From JAVBRD01 sp031548365 (GTDB lineage: Bacteria; Bacillota; Clostridia; Christensenellales; UBA1750), in contig JAVBRD010000013.1 in NCBI GenBank assembly GCA_031548365.1, positions 1-64,000 on the forward strand: DNA of 64,000 nucleotides, in the 5' to 3' direction. The position numbers and the translations under genes were made by a program. A model generated the notes under the pieces. That model was not told the DNA's origin. It saw only the letters and a program-made list of their open reading frames with translations, and did no database searches. Below are positions 7,999 through 16,609 of this stretch, in pieces (position 1 is the first letter of the stretch; every line of letters starts with the position of its first letter).

Positions 7999-8697
7999 CT
8001 ACAGCATGTCGGTCTGATAGCTGACGAGTGTGGCGTCCTGTACGCCCCGGATGGCCATAAGCTCGTTGACGATGTTGGCTTTTGCGTTGGGGAGCTTGAT
8101 CTCCAGAGTCATTTCAACGCCTCCGGGGGTGACGGTCTTGGACTTGAGCTTGCTGCCGCGTGCAAAGCGAGCGACGAGCTGGTTAACGGCGAGTTGCGCG
8201 TCCTCGGAGTAGTGCATCACGAGCAGGAAATGCTGTGATCGTAAACCGGGCACGAGGGAGAGCAGGAACATGATCACACCAATGGTCAGCGTCGCGATGA
8301 TGGAGTACAGGTAAAAACCGGCGCCAACGGATATGCCGGTGGCGATGGCCCAAAACATGTACGTGGTGTCAAGGGGTTCCTTGACGGCGGTTCGAAAGCG
8401 GACGATGGACAGTGCGCCGACCATGCCCAGCGAAAGCGCGAAGCTGTGAGAGATGGTTAAAATGACAAAGCTTGTGACAAGGGTAAGCAAAATAAGCGAC
8501 ACATTAAAGGACAACGAGTACAGCACGCCTTTATAGGTCATTTTGTAGATGTAGAACACCAAAACGCCAAGCGCCAAGGCGATACCGAGCGTGAGCATGA
8601 TGGTGGGCGCGTCCAGGCTCTGCGTTTGAAGCGAAAAGCCTTCAAGTACGGAGTTTTTGAAAATATTGCCAAAAGTAAGCTGATCGTTCGGATCCAT
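7999..8697 (-). CDS. DUF4956 family membrane protein
   Basis: 232 residues. The N-terminal two thirds holds about four membrane segments (for example IMLTLGIALALGVLVFYIY and LSFNVSLILLTLVTSFVI). Between them lies the conserved motif MVGALSIVRFRTAVKEP, which I recognise from DUF4956 proteins. The last 75 residues form a soluble domain with alternating strands. Function is unknown; the family is repeatedly found beside VTC-type polyphosphate polymerases and CotH kinases, as here. ATG 8697 follows AGAGGAGG. It is the third and last gene of the CotH cassette, 27 bases after the VTC gene. Confidence 0.88.
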   Translation of the reverse strand: MDPNDQLTFGNIFKNSVLEGFSLQTQSLDAPTIMLTLGIALALGVLVFYIYKMTYKGVLYSLSFNVSLILLTLVTSFVILTISHSFALSLGMVGALSIVRFRTAVKEPLDTTYMFWAIATGISVGAGFYLYSIIATLTIGVIMFLLSLVPGLRSQHFLLVMHYSEDAQLAVNQLVARFARGSKLKSKTVTPGGVEMTLEIKLPNAKANIVNELMAIRGVQDATLVSYQTDML

Positions 8698-8724
8698 GCC
8701 GTTCCTCCTCTATGTTCGGGGTGA

Positions 8725-9411
8725 TTACAGCTCGAGCTGCCTGCACAGGACGTATTTTGAAACCGCGCTTCTGGACGCCTGCGCGGAGGACAGTAAGGGA
8801 GGCAACATGTCAGGTATCACACGATCGAACTTGACCTCGAGCACGGTCTCGTGCTCACTGAGCGCGGGGATGGTGGGGATGTTGCGGTTGAAGATGTCAA
8901 AATTCAGGTGACCGCTGCGGATGTCGCTGTCGAACGTCACGCGCGTGTTTTCCGCGGGATGGATAAGCGCTTTTCGCGTATAGTCCACGATGACGGCGGG
9001 CTTGAGTCCGCGGGTTTTCACAAGACGAAAAATCTCCAGCAGCAAGGGATCGTCCGCTTTTTCAAACATCTCGACATCCCCGATGATCAAGCGCTCCGCG
9101 TCGTCACGGGAGAGCTTTGCCGAGGTCTTCTCAATGTAGCTGCCATGCTTGGACTTTCGTTCAAGCCGGATGATCTTGTCGCTCATGTTATAGATGCGTA
9201 TCCTGTATTTGTTGCGCGTCTCCACACCCGCGACTTTGTCAAAGTACGCGCTGTTGTACGCGTCGTCGAAGTACAGGCTGCGGATGTGGTATGTGCCGGC
9301 CTTGCTGGCGTTCGGATCGCGCCAGAGGATGTGATCCAGAACGGTCGAGAGCGCTTTGGCCTCACCGGGCGTGATGTAATACTTGTACTCGTGTCGAAGT
9401 GATTTGGGCAA
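8725..9411 (-). CDS. polyphosphate polymerase, VTC domain
   Basis: 228 residues, one complete VTC tunnel domain. Landmarks of the triphosphate-tunnel fold are RHEYKYYI at the N-terminus, IRSLYFDDAYNSAYFDK, KYRIRIYN, RLERKSKHGSYIEKTS with the basic tunnel lysines/arginines, AVIVDYTRKAL, and the glutamate in VLEVKFD for metal. In the family it makes inorganic polyphosphate from ATP. No SPX domain and no membrane segment are present, so the neighbouring DUF4956 protein may anchor it (inference). The start is TTG 9411 with GAGGAGG seven bases upstream; that SD lies in the 12-base gap after the cotH gene. Confidence 0.9.
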   Translation of the reverse strand: MPKSLRHEYKYYITPGEAKALSTVLDHILWRDPNASKAGTYHIRSLYFDDAYNSAYFDKVAGVETRNKYRIRIYNMSDKIIRLERKSKHGSYIEKTSAKLSRDDAERLIIGDVEMFEKADDPLLLEIFRLVKTRGLKPAVIVDYTRKALIHPAENTRVTFDSDIRSGHLNFDIFNRNIPTIPALSEHETVLEVKFDRVIPDMLPPLLSSAQASRSAVSKYVLCRQLEL

Positions 9412-9423
9412 GGACTCGCCTCC

Positions 9424-12345
9424 TCAGTTCGGGAACAGCTCGCTCATGCGCGCGCTGGAAAGACCAAAGTAGGACTTGAGGAACTTTTCCATGTTGTCGT
9501 TGCGGGCGCGGGCGAAGTCGCGCATGCGCTCAACGTGCTTTTCCCAGCTCGAGATCGAGCCTTGCGATGGCCACCGCTCATAGTGAGCGGAAAGCTCGGG
9601 ACGGATTTTGTCAGCGTAAGCGTCGATGTGTGCGATGACGTTGTCGGATGAGAAATGGTGATTGATGGCGTACGCGTACCTCTCGATGAACAACTCCCGC
9701 GTCTCGGGGTTTTCAAGCAAGCGCCGGATGAGCAAGGAGCTGAACATCGCTGAAACGCCGTGCCCCTTTTCCTTGGTGTACCACTTGAGCGTGTCCCACT
9801 GCGGGCCCATTTCGCCCGAGTTCATCGCCCAGTCCACATCGTAGAGGATCCATTTCCACTTCGCGTCTTCTCCCGGCAGCTTGTAACAGAACAGGTTGCC
9901 AGTGTCGGAGTTCCCCAGCCACATTTCCGCGATGACGTAGTCAAAGTAGTTCTGCGCGTCAACGCGGTCAAGCAGATACTTGAGGTTGGCGTCGTTGTCG
10001 AGCTTGTGGTCCTTAAGCCACGCCTGAAGCGCTTTCCACTCGGCCAGCGTGCCATTTTTCGCGGAGTTGTCGTGCTTAACCATGGCGATGCCCTTGACCT
10101 CGTCGGGGTCAATCACGTTCTCGTGCTGCGCGACGAAGTGCTCATTGATTCTCTCGCGCAGGTTGTAATGTCCCCAGTATTGGCCGTTGATGTACAGCGC
10201 GATGGGTTGCGCGGCCTGGTAGAGCACGCCGGTGTCTTCGAGCAGGGAGCTTAAGACCGCGTCGCGCATCCTCGCGCGGTTGTCGTCCTGGCTCGAGGAA
10301 CGTACGACGAAGTTGTTGTAGCTCTCAAAGTCGCGCCCTGCTCCCTGGAACGGGTTGATCTCAAAGCGGCTGGTGCCGTACTCGCGGCGCGCGGAAATGG
10401 TAAATGACTTTTGATCGCGCGTCAAGCTGAACTGGCCGCTCATCTTGATGCCCATGAAGGCAGAGTAATACGGGCTGGTCTCGGGGAAGCCAATAAACTC
10501 GGCGTTCCCGGGCTTTTCCCAATCCTTGGACGGGTTTGCGTGGATGCCCGAATCCTTGGAGAACATGTCGTCCGGGTTCATTACCAGAGACACAATGGGC
10601 AGCTCGTGCCGGTCGCCGATGATGTAGGTGCCGGTCACTACGGGGGAGGGCAGGTAACCCTCTTTGTACGCCTTGACGCGCAGCATGCCCGTCTTGCTCA
10701 GCGTGAGCGCGCCATTCATCGTGGGCGACTTGGCGGTCGGCTCACGCCCGTCGGTCGTGTAGTGGACGACCGCGCCTTCGTCCGCGTTCACCGCCACGTT
10801 GACCGGAGCGTCCGTCACGCCCGGGTGAACCGTGAACGTGGGCGCGCTCATGAAGCCGGCGTATCCCTGCTCGTTCGCGCCGCCCGGCGTGGTTTCCTCG
10901 TAATAAAAAAAGCCGTCCTCGCCCGGCGTGCGGCCATAGGACATGTCCTCGGGGAGCGCCGGCATAATGATCTTGTCCACGACCTTGCGCTCGGGGGTGG
11001 CGAGCGTTAGAATTTCCCCGCCGTCCTTGCTCAAACCAAATCCAGCGTGGATGACGCTGCTGCGCTCGGCGGGCGCGCCAGTCGCGGCGAGCACGAGGTA
11101 GCCGCCCGGCGGTACGCTTACGCTCGGAAACGTCCACATGAGCGGGCGCGAAACGCTGTCGGAAAGCCCCCATCCCTCGAGGTTAACGGCGTTTTTTCCA
11201 GCATTGTGGATTTCGATCCAGTCGGAAGAAGCGCCGTCCTTCGTGTCAAAGGACACGGAATTTTGAGAGACGACCTCGCTGATGTACACGCCCGGGTTTT
11301 GCGCGAATACCTGTTTTTGCATGGCCTTGACGCCCGTGTCGTCATTTTTGTAACCGGGTGTCGCTTGAAGCGTGGTTTTCCACTCCCCGTCTACGCGTGA
11401 GTAGGACGCGTCATCAGGAATGTCACGCACGACAACACTATCGACGCTCGCGCCCCGGGATGTGGAGAGCGTGACGGTCATCTCAGCCGTGGAGAGCGCA
11501 AAGTCTGTGTAGATCCCTTCGCCCTCGTGCGGCGCGTCCCCCGGACAGTACACGAGCAAGTACTCTCCTGCCGCGATGCTGGCACCTTTGGGAAAACGCC
11601 ATTTCATGGGCTTGTACTCGTTATCGGAAAGCGCCCAACCTGTCAGGTCAACCTTGGAGTTTCCTTTGTTGTAAAGCTCAATCCAATCATAGAATTCGCC
11701 CGACGCTGTCGCCGCCATGGTGCGGTTTGCGGGCGAGATCTCGCTTAACTCGACGTCCGCGCTATCCAAAGCGCGCGACGCGTTGAACTTGACATAGCCC
11801 TCGGTCGTGTTCGGGTACCCTGGGGTGTACTCGCCCGTGGTGATCCACTGGCCATCCGTGTCGCGAACGAGCGAGACGTCCTTTCCGGCAGGGACAATGG
11901 GGCAGCTGTCGAGCGGCTCTCCCGTTGGGTCGAGAAGGACAAGCGTTTCACCGGCCGAAAGCGCAAAGTTTGCGCACAGTGAGTTTGGTTGGGGGACTGC
12001 GGTTGAGCCTTCGAGCAAAATAACCATGTACGCGTTTGACGCAATGGAAGTGTTTGGGAACAACCATTTGGCGCTGCCGTTTTCCTTATCGGTCAGTCCG
12101 TATCCTTGCAAATTGATCGGGTACCCCGTGGGGTTAAACAACTCCACCCAATCGGGGAAATTGCCCTTGTCATCCATCCATGCTGAGCTGTTCGAGGCCA
12201 TGACCTCGGAAATAACAGGTGCGCTTACCGTCGCGCTTGCTTCCTGAGTGCCTGACGCGGGACGGTATCCGATCATGAACACGAGCATGCAGACAAGGGC
12301 CAGCACGACGACATTGAAAAAAACGCGCCTCGCTTGCAGTTTCAT
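9424..12345 (-). CDS. secreted CotH kinase-family protein with three lamin-tail domains
   Basis: 973 residues. A signal anchor sits at residues 9-30 (FFNVVVLALVCMLVFMIGY). Three lamin-tail (LTD) domains follow: about 45-160 (VISEVMASNSS, DWVELFNPTG), 190-320 (LSEISPANR, DWIELYNKG) and 350-480 (YISEVVSQNS, DWIEIHNAG). A chitobiase-C-like/Fn3 segment lies at about 505-580 (VVHYTTDGREPT). The CotH kinase domain occupies about 590-940, with KMSGQFSLTRDQKSF, RSSSQDDNRARMRDAV, YNLRERINEHF and the metal-site-like ILYDVDWAMN. CotH proteins are atypical kinases that phosphorylate secreted or coat proteins. ATG 12345 is preferred over GTG 12357 for SD spacing. First gene of the CotH-VTC-DUF4956 operon. 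Confidence 0.9.
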   Translation of the reverse strand: MKLQARRVFFNVVVLALVCMLVFMIGYRPASGTQEASATVSAPVISEVMASNSSAWMDDKGNFPDWVELFNPTGYPINLQGYGLTDKENGSAKWLFPNTSIASNAYMVILLEGSTAVPQPNSLCANFALSAGETLVLLDPTGEPLDSCPIVPAGKDVSLVRDTDGQWITTGEYTPGYPNTTEGYVKFNASRALDSADVELSEISPANRTMAATASGEFYDWIELYNKGNSKVDLTGWALSDNEYKPMKWRFPKGASIAAGEYLLVYCPGDAPHEGEGIYTDFALSTAEMTVTLSTSRGASVDSVVVRDIPDDASYSRVDGEWKTTLQATPGYKNDDTGVKAMQKQVFAQNPGVYISEVVSQNSVSFDTKDGASSDWIEIHNAGKNAVNLEGWGLSDSVSRPLMWTFPSVSVPPGGYLVLAATGAPAERSSVIHAGFGLSKDGGEILTLATPERKVVDKIIMPALPEDMSYGRTPGEDGFFYYEETTPGGANEQGYAGFMSAPTFTVHPGVTDAPVNVAVNADEGAVVHYTTDGREPTAKSPTMNGALTLSKTGMLRVKAYKEGYLPSPVVTGTYIIGDRHELPIVSLVMNPDDMFSKDSGIHANPSKDWEKPGNAEFIGFPETSPYYSAFMGIKMSGQFSLTRDQKSFTISARREYGTSRFEINPFQGAGRDFESYNNFVVRSSSQDDNRARMRDAVLSSLLEDTGVLYQAAQPIALYINGQYWGHYNLRERINEHFVAQHENVIDPDEVKGIAMVKHDNSAKNGTLAEWKALQAWLKDHKLDNDANLKYLLDRVDAQNYFDYVIAEMWLGNSDTGNLFCYKLPGEDAKWKWILYDVDWAMNSGEMGPQWDTLKWYTKEKGHGVSAMFSSLLIRRLLENPETRELFIERYAYAINHHFSSDNVIAHIDAYADKIRPELSAHYERWPSQGSISSWEKHVERMRDFARARNDNMEKFLKSYFGLSSARMSELFPN

Positions 12346-12378
12346 GCTTGCCCTCACCCCCTTGTCGAAGTTACACGC

Positions 12379-12407
12379 ATTTTATCATCATTTCAGGAAT
12401 TGCGCAA
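12379..12407 (-). promoter_or_regulatory. sigma-A promoter of the cotH operon
   Basis: Minus-strand TTGCGC, a 17-base spacer, then TAAAAT, ending about 34 bases before the cotH ATG. The -10 box matches consensus at 5 of 6 bases and the -35 at 4 of 6. Confidence 0.6.
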
Positions 12408-12484
12408 ACACAGATTCAGGCAGTTACCCCATCTCAAGGGAGTGCGGGGAGAGGTGTAGGCCGGTATCCCGCGCACAGGGACAC

Positions 12485-13780
12485 TCAAGAGACGACACTG
12501 AGAATAAGTGGTGGTGTGGTCGGTGGCGTGTCTCCGATGACGACGCTCTGACTCAACAGCGCGAGAGCTGAGTCCACTGAGCCCCGCAGGCCGATGTGCG
12601 CGTCGAAAAGGGGATCACCCTTTGTAACGCGATCGCCCACCCGTTTGTGCAGGATCAGTCCGACCGATGAGTCGATGATGTCCTCCACACGTTCACGTCC
12701 AGCGCCAAGCGCCTGTGCTGCCCGTCCGATCGCGGGCGTGTCGTACGAAATTATGAACCCGGAACGTTGTGCGACGAGCGTCTGGATGCGCGCACAAGTG
12801 GGGAGCAAACCCGTGTTGCCGCACACGCGCGCGTCGCCGCCTTGCGCGCTAATCAACTCAGTGAGCTTGACAAGACCATCGCCGGAGGAAAGCGCGCGTT
12901 CAACGCGCGACGCTGCCTCAGTCAAGCCGATTCCGAGTGATAGCGAAACCATGTGCGCGGCGAGTGTGAGTGAAATGTCCGCGAGCGGGCCGCGCAAGCG
13001 TCCGGACAGCGTGTCGATCGCCTCCTTGACTTCAAGCGCGTTCCCGATATGTGTTCCGAGCGGCTGGCTCATGTCGGTTACGAGCGCGACGGTGCGCATG
13101 CCCGCAAGCGTTCCGATGTCCACCATGCGCCGCGCGAGTGACATCGTGTCTTCGGCGTTTGTCAAAAGCGCGCCGTTGCCGCACTTGACATCAAGCACAA
13201 GCGCTTTGCAGCCCGCAGCGATTTTTTTGGACATGATGCTCGCCGCGATGAGCGGCAGACTGCCTACGGTCGCCGTAACGTCGCGGAGGGCGTAGAGCCT
13301 TTTATCGGCAGGGCAGAGGTCGCCGCTCTGGCCGACCAGCGCGCATCCGATGCGCCTAACCTGCGCGAGCAGCGCTTCGTGGGCAAGCTCCGTACGCATG
13401 CCGGGGATGGCCCACAACTTGTCAAGCGTTCCTCCGGTGTGGGAGAGTGAACGCCCGCTCATCTTGACCACCGGGGCTCCGCACGCTGCGGCCAGCGGGA
13501 CGCTGATAAGTGTGGTTGTATCACCAACCCCGCCCGTGGAGTGCTTGTCGACGGGAAAACCACGGATGCGTGAGAGGTCTAGGCGGTCACCGGAGCGCGC
13601 CATCTCAAGCGTGAGCGCAGTCGTTTCTCCGGCGTCCATGCCCTGAAAGCACACGGCCATCAGCCACGCGGAGATCTGGTAATCAGGGATGGATGAAAGG
13701 CCGCGAACGATATAGGCGATTTCCTCCAGCGTGTGATGCTCGCCGTCGCGCTTTTTCGCGATGAGCTCCACCATATTCAT
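12485..13780 (-). CDS. pyrimidine-nucleoside/thymidine phosphorylase
   Basis: 431 residues, normal for the family. The helical N-terminal domain is followed by the phosphate-binding DKHSTGGVGDTTTL near residue 80 and the family signature SGRSLSHTGGTLDKL near residue 110. DVKCGNGALL lies near residue 190. The C-terminal alpha/beta lobe includes HKRVGDRVTKGDPLF. It splits thymidine, deoxyuridine or uridine with phosphate to base and (deoxy)ribose 1-phosphate; deoA and pdp cannot be separated by eye, so no symbol is given. Start ATG 13780 overlaps the stop of the glycosylase gene as ATGA, and GGAGG lies 10 bases upstream. Last gene of the pdx operon. Confidence 0.92.
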   Translation of the reverse strand: MNMVELIAKKRDGEHHTLEEIAYIVRGLSSIPDYQISAWLMAVCFQGMDAGETTALTLEMARSGDRLDLSRIRGFPVDKHSTGGVGDTTTLISVPLAAACGAPVVKMSGRSLSHTGGTLDKLWAIPGMRTELAHEALLAQVRRIGCALVGQSGDLCPADKRLYALRDVTATVGSLPLIAASIMSKKIAAGCKALVLDVKCGNGALLTNAEDTMSLARRMVDIGTLAGMRTVALVTDMSQPLGTHIGNALEVKEAIDTLSGRLRGPLADISLTLAAHMVSLSLGIGLTEAASRVERALSSGDGLVKLTELISAQGGDARVCGNTGLLPTCARIQTLVAQRSGFIISYDTPAIGRAAQALGAGRERVEDIIDSSVGLILHKRVGDRVTKGDPLFDAHIGLRGSVDSALALLSQSVVIGDTPPTTPPLILSVVS

Positions 13781-14265
13781 CCGATGAGCGCCTCCTTCCA
13801 CGCTTGTTTGAGACTAAACTCCGAGAGTGTTCGGTTGGCCGGGCTGGTCGACGGCAGGGAGATGACGGTCAGTCCTTCTTTTGCGCGCGCGTGCCGCCTG
13901 AACACCGTCGCGGCGTGGGTTCCGTTGAGCAGAACGCGTGTCAGCGCCGGATGCGCTATAAAAAAGCCGTCAAAGTCGTTGACTTCGGCGGCGCGTATGG
14001 ATGCGTCCAGACTGCCTTCCCGCTCGCACGCCTTGAGCACGTCCCAGAGCGCGATGCCGTGCTCAAGCAGAAGAGACCGCCTCGCGCCGTATTCATCGCT
14101 TGGAGCGCGGCCAAAGACTTCGAACATCAACGGCCAGAACCGGTTCTGCGGGTGGGCGTAGTACTGCGAGAGCTCAAGAGAGCGCACGCTCGGCATTGAC
14201 CCGAGGATGAGCGTATGGCTCGCGGGGCTTTCGATGGGCGGGAACGCGGTCAGACGCGCGCTCAC
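13777..14265 (-). CDS. DNA-deoxyinosine glycosylase (UDG superfamily, family 6)
   Basis: 162 residues. The N-terminal active-site region LILGSMPSVRSLELSQYYAHPQNRFW matches the GSMPS-YYxxPxNxFW pattern of hypoxanthine-DNA glycosylases of UDG family 6, and LPSTSPAN near residue 140 is the second UDG motif. It would remove hypoxanthine produced by adenine deamination. The GTG start at 14265 overlaps the upstream stop by four bases (GTGA) and the stop overlaps the phosphorylase start by four (ATGA), so translation is tightly coupled within a vitamin/nucleoside salvage operon. Confidence 0.87.
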   Translation of the reverse strand: MSARLTAFPPIESPASHTLILGSMPSVRSLELSQYYAHPQNRFWPLMFEVFGRAPSDEYGARRSLLLEHGIALWDVLKACEREGSLDASIRAAEVNDFDGFFIAHPALTRVLLNGTHAATVFRRHARAKEGLTVISLPSTSPANRTLSEFSLKQAWKEALIG

Positions 14266-14774
14266 GGGCGATTTTTACCGAACGCGCGCAAGAGCGCGTA
14301 GGACAGGGGCAGGCTGACGAGAAGGCCCACGCCCGAGGTCAGAAGAGACGCGGGGATGTTGGCAAGCGCGGCTGCGAACGACCCGAGCACGAATGTCCAA
14401 GCGATTTCATAACCGATCAAAGACACAATCGCGCCGCAAACGCACGCCACGGCGTTCATGGTGGTGCTCGTGCCGTTTTTACGGCCTGCGTGCGCGATCA
14501 TCCCGACAGTCAGCCCCATCGCACCTTTGATGAAAAAGGACCAGACTGTGTATGGTGATACGCCTCCGATCAGGTCGAAGACGGCGGAACCAATGGCCGC
14601 GCCTGCGCCCGCGATCGGTCCGCCAAGCACGATTGCGCATGTCATGATGCCCGCGGAGCCGAGATGCACCATCGCTGTGCCGAGCGGAATGCGTATGAAT
14701 GTGAGCACGACGACAAGCGCTGCGCTCAATCCCACAAGAACGACACCGCGTGTGCTGGTCAAATTGTTTCTCAT
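14262..14774 (-). CDS. ECF transporter S component (probable vitamin B6-type substrate)
   Basis: 170 residues, with about six membrane segments, as in energy-coupling-factor substrate-binding subunits (GVVLVGLSAALVVVLTFI near the N-terminus, then IMTCAIVLGGPIAGAGAAIG and FIKGAMGLTVGMIAHAG). It resembles the HmpT/ThiW-like group. It lies 10 bases after the pyridoxal kinase gene, so pyridoxine/pyridoxal or a related pyrimidine is the likely cargo; this is context only. No ECF A or T subunit genes are in the window, which fits group II ECF systems that share one energising module. ATG 14774 has GAGGTGATC as SD. Confidence 0.82.
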   Translation of the reverse strand: MRNNLTSTRGVVLVGLSAALVVVLTFIRIPLGTAMVHLGSAGIMTCAIVLGGPIAGAGAAIGSAVFDLIGGVSPYTVWSFFIKGAMGLTVGMIAHAGRKNGTSTTMNAVACVCGAIVSLIGYEIAWTFVLGSFAAALANIPASLLTSGVGLLVSLPLSYALLRAFGKNRP

Positions 14775-14784
14775 GCCGATCACC

Positions 14785-15606
14785 TCAAGTGTTGTGGATA
14801 GGAGGAAGAAGCGGTTCAAACGCGACGCCCTCTCGTACGGGCAGTCCGGCGGCGTGTGTCGCCGCAACAGCGCTTTCGGTGAACCTGCTGGCGAGAAGGA
14901 ACGCGTCGTGCGTCACCATGCCGCTCATCAGGCCGCCCGTGAGCACCGAGGCGAAAATGTCGCCCGTGCCCGGATAGCTCATGGGTACAGGTTCGTATGG
15001 GTGAACGGCCACATTGCCGTTGGCCCACATCAGGTTGGCGGTGCCGCCGTTGTAAGGTGCGCCGGTGATGATGACGATCTTCGCGCCAACTCGCGAGAGT
15101 CTTGCGAGCAGCTCGTCCGAGGCCAGGACGCCGCATGCGACTCCCAGAAGCAGACAAGCTTCGGTGGGGTTTGGGGTGATCACATCCGCGACGGTTACGT
15201 ACGCACGCATGGCCTCCACCATCGCGTCCGTGCAGACGCGGTATTTTTTGCCGTTGTCGCCCATCACGGGATCTACGACAACGAGCGCTCGGGGATTGTC
15301 AGCCTTGATTGCGGCGGCCCATCCGTGCAGCGTTGTGATTTGCTCAACCGTGCACGTATATCCGCTGTAGAGTGCATCGAACGTTACGCCCGCGGTTTTC
15401 CAGTGCTCGATATACATTTGCGTGCGCGAAGTGAGATCCTCAAAAAAATAGCCCTCAAAGCCGGCTGGGTGTGTACTCAAAAGCGCGGTGGGCAGCGGGC
15501 ACACCTGATGTCCCATGCTCGAAAGCACGGGGATGGCCACCGTGAGCGCGCAGCGGCCGACACTGCTTAGATCGTGCGCCGCCGCGATGCGTTTATTTTT
15601 TTCCAA
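14785..15606 (-). CDS. pyridoxamine/pyridoxal kinase
   Basis: 273 residues. Ribokinase-superfamily fold of the PdxK/PdxY type: AAHDLSSVGRCALTVAIPVL near the N-terminus, LLSTHPAGFEGY, VVDPVMGDNGKKY near residue 120, TPNPTEACLLLG, and the C-terminal anion-hole motif SYPGTGDIFASVLTGG with the catalytic aspartate. It phosphorylates B6 vitamers with ATP. The TTG start at 15606 fits the promoter, whose transcription start falls near 15622, and AGGGGACG lies upstream. First gene of the four-gene operon with the ECF S component. Confidence 0.9.
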   Translation of the reverse strand: MEKNKRIAAAHDLSSVGRCALTVAIPVLSSMGHQVCPLPTALLSTHPAGFEGYFFEDLTSRTQMYIEHWKTAGVTFDALYSGYTCTVEQITTLHGWAAAIKADNPRALVVVDPVMGDNGKKYRVCTDAMVEAMRAYVTVADVITPNPTEACLLLGVACGVLASDELLARLSRVGAKIVIITGAPYNGGTANLMWANGNVAVHPYEPVPMSYPGTGDIFASVLTGGLMSGMVTHDAFLLASRFTESAVAATHAAGLPVREGVAFEPLLPPIHNT

Positions 15607-15628
15607 AGCAAAACGTCCCCTGTGTATA

Positions 15629-15657
15629 TTTTTATCACGATCTGCCCGCTGTGTCAA
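15629..15657 (-). promoter_or_regulatory. sigma-A promoter of the pyridoxal kinase operon
   Basis: Minus-strand TTGACA (complement of 15652-15657), a 17-base spacer, then TAAAAA (15629-15634), preceded by a TG that makes an extended -10. It lies just beyond the stop of the ZIP gene and about 23 bases before the kinase TTG. Confidence 0.7.
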
Positions 15658-15676
15658 CTGACGCGCGGGTTTTACA

Positions 15677-16453
15677 TCACCCGAGCATCACGGCGATGAT
15701 GGCCATGATCCAAAAACCGCCGATGCACCCCAGTGTACCGGCGTGTCCATTCGTGTCCGTCTGTGATTGCGGGATGAGCTCCTCAACAATAACATAGAGC
15801 ATGGCGCCGGCAGCAAAGCACAAAAGCGCGGGCAGCGCGCCCTCAACGCTCATGGCGAGGAACACGCCCGCAAGCGCGGCGATGGGCTCCGCAAGTCCTG
15901 AGATCTGCCCGAACAGAATGCTTTTTTTGACGGACACACCCTCGTTGATGAGCGGGAACGTCACAGCAGCGCCCTCGGGGAGGTTTTGCATCGCTATGCC
16001 AAGTCCCATAGCGATCGCACCTGCTTCGCCTGCGGGGCCGCTTAACGCAGCGCCGAGCGCAACACCCATAGCCATCCCTTCCGGAATGTTGTGAAGCGCG
16101 ACGGCGAGCACGAGCAGAAAGGAACGTGGCAGGCGCGTGACAGGGCCTTCCTGCTGATCCGTGCGCGCGTGGAGGTGGGGGAGCAGGTGGTCGAGCGAGA
16201 TCAGAAGCAGGAGCCCCGCCGCAAATCCAAACGTCGCGAATAAGAGTCCGAGGGGATGGGCGGACGCTCCTTGAAACGCGGGAATGAGAAGCCCCCACAC
16301 ACAGGCGGCCATCATGACGCCCGCGGCGAAACCGAGCATGGCGTCCTGTACGCGCCGAGAAGGCGCGCGCATCAGTCCTGCGAAGGACGCGCCCAAAACA
16401 GTTGCGGCGTAAGGAAGGACAACGCAGACCATCACAAGGCCCAAAACACTCAC
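15677..16453 (-). CDS. ZIP family metal transporter
   Basis: 258 residues and about eight membrane segments. The two ZIP metal-site motifs are clear: HNIPEGMAMGVALG in TM4 near residue 135 and NLPEGAAVTFPL in TM5 near residue 165. A short histidine-containing loop (DHLLPHLHART) lies between TM3 and TM4. ZIP proteins import Zn, Fe or Mn into the cytosol; the metal is not determined. The GTG start at 16453 is chosen because GGGAGGTGA lies five bases upstream. Its promoter is at 16503-16531. It is probably monocistronic, because the kinase operon has its own promoter after it. Confidence 0.9.
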   Translation of the reverse strand: MSVLGLVMVCVVLPYAATVLGASFAGLMRAPSRRVQDAMLGFAAGVMMAACVWGLLIPAFQGASAHPLGLLFATFGFAAGLLLLISLDHLLPHLHARTDQQEGPVTRLPRSFLLVLAVALHNIPEGMAMGVALGAALSGPAGEAGAIAMGLGIAMQNLPEGAAVTFPLINEGVSVKKSILFGQISGLAEPIAALAGVFLAMSVEGALPALLCFAAGAMLYVIVEELIPQSQTDTNGHAGTLGCIGGFWIMAIIAVMLG

Positions 16454-16502
16454 GCTGTTCACCTCCCAAAGCAACCTATTCCATCAATTCATGTCATGAT
16501 GT

Positions 16503-16531
16503 ATTTTACTATTGCTTGAAGTGCCCGTCAA
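16503..16531 (-). promoter_or_regulatory. sigma-A promoter of the ZIP gene
   Basis: Minus-strand TTGACG, a 17-base spacer, then TAAAAT, about 50 bases upstream of the ZIP GTG. No clear Fur or Zur palindrome was seen in the leader. Confidence 0.65.
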
Positions 16532-16544
16532 ATGCGTAATTCGG

Positions 16545-16573
16545 TTGTCAGATGAACGCGAATTGTGTATACT
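16545..16573 (+). promoter_or_regulatory. sigma-A promoter of zapA
   Basis: TTGTCA (16545-16550), a 17-base spacer, TATACT (16568-16573); 36 bases before the zapA GTG. It is divergent from the ZIP promoter, with 13 bases between the two -35 boxes. Confidence 0.75.
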
Positions 16574-16609
16574 AATGCTGAAAACACATTGCGGACGGAG
16601 GTGCTGGCC

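Noticed and set aside
14458..15570. Plus-strand 370-codon frame
   Set aside because: Antisense to the pyridoxal kinase and ECF genes, which have clear motifs and overlapping starts.
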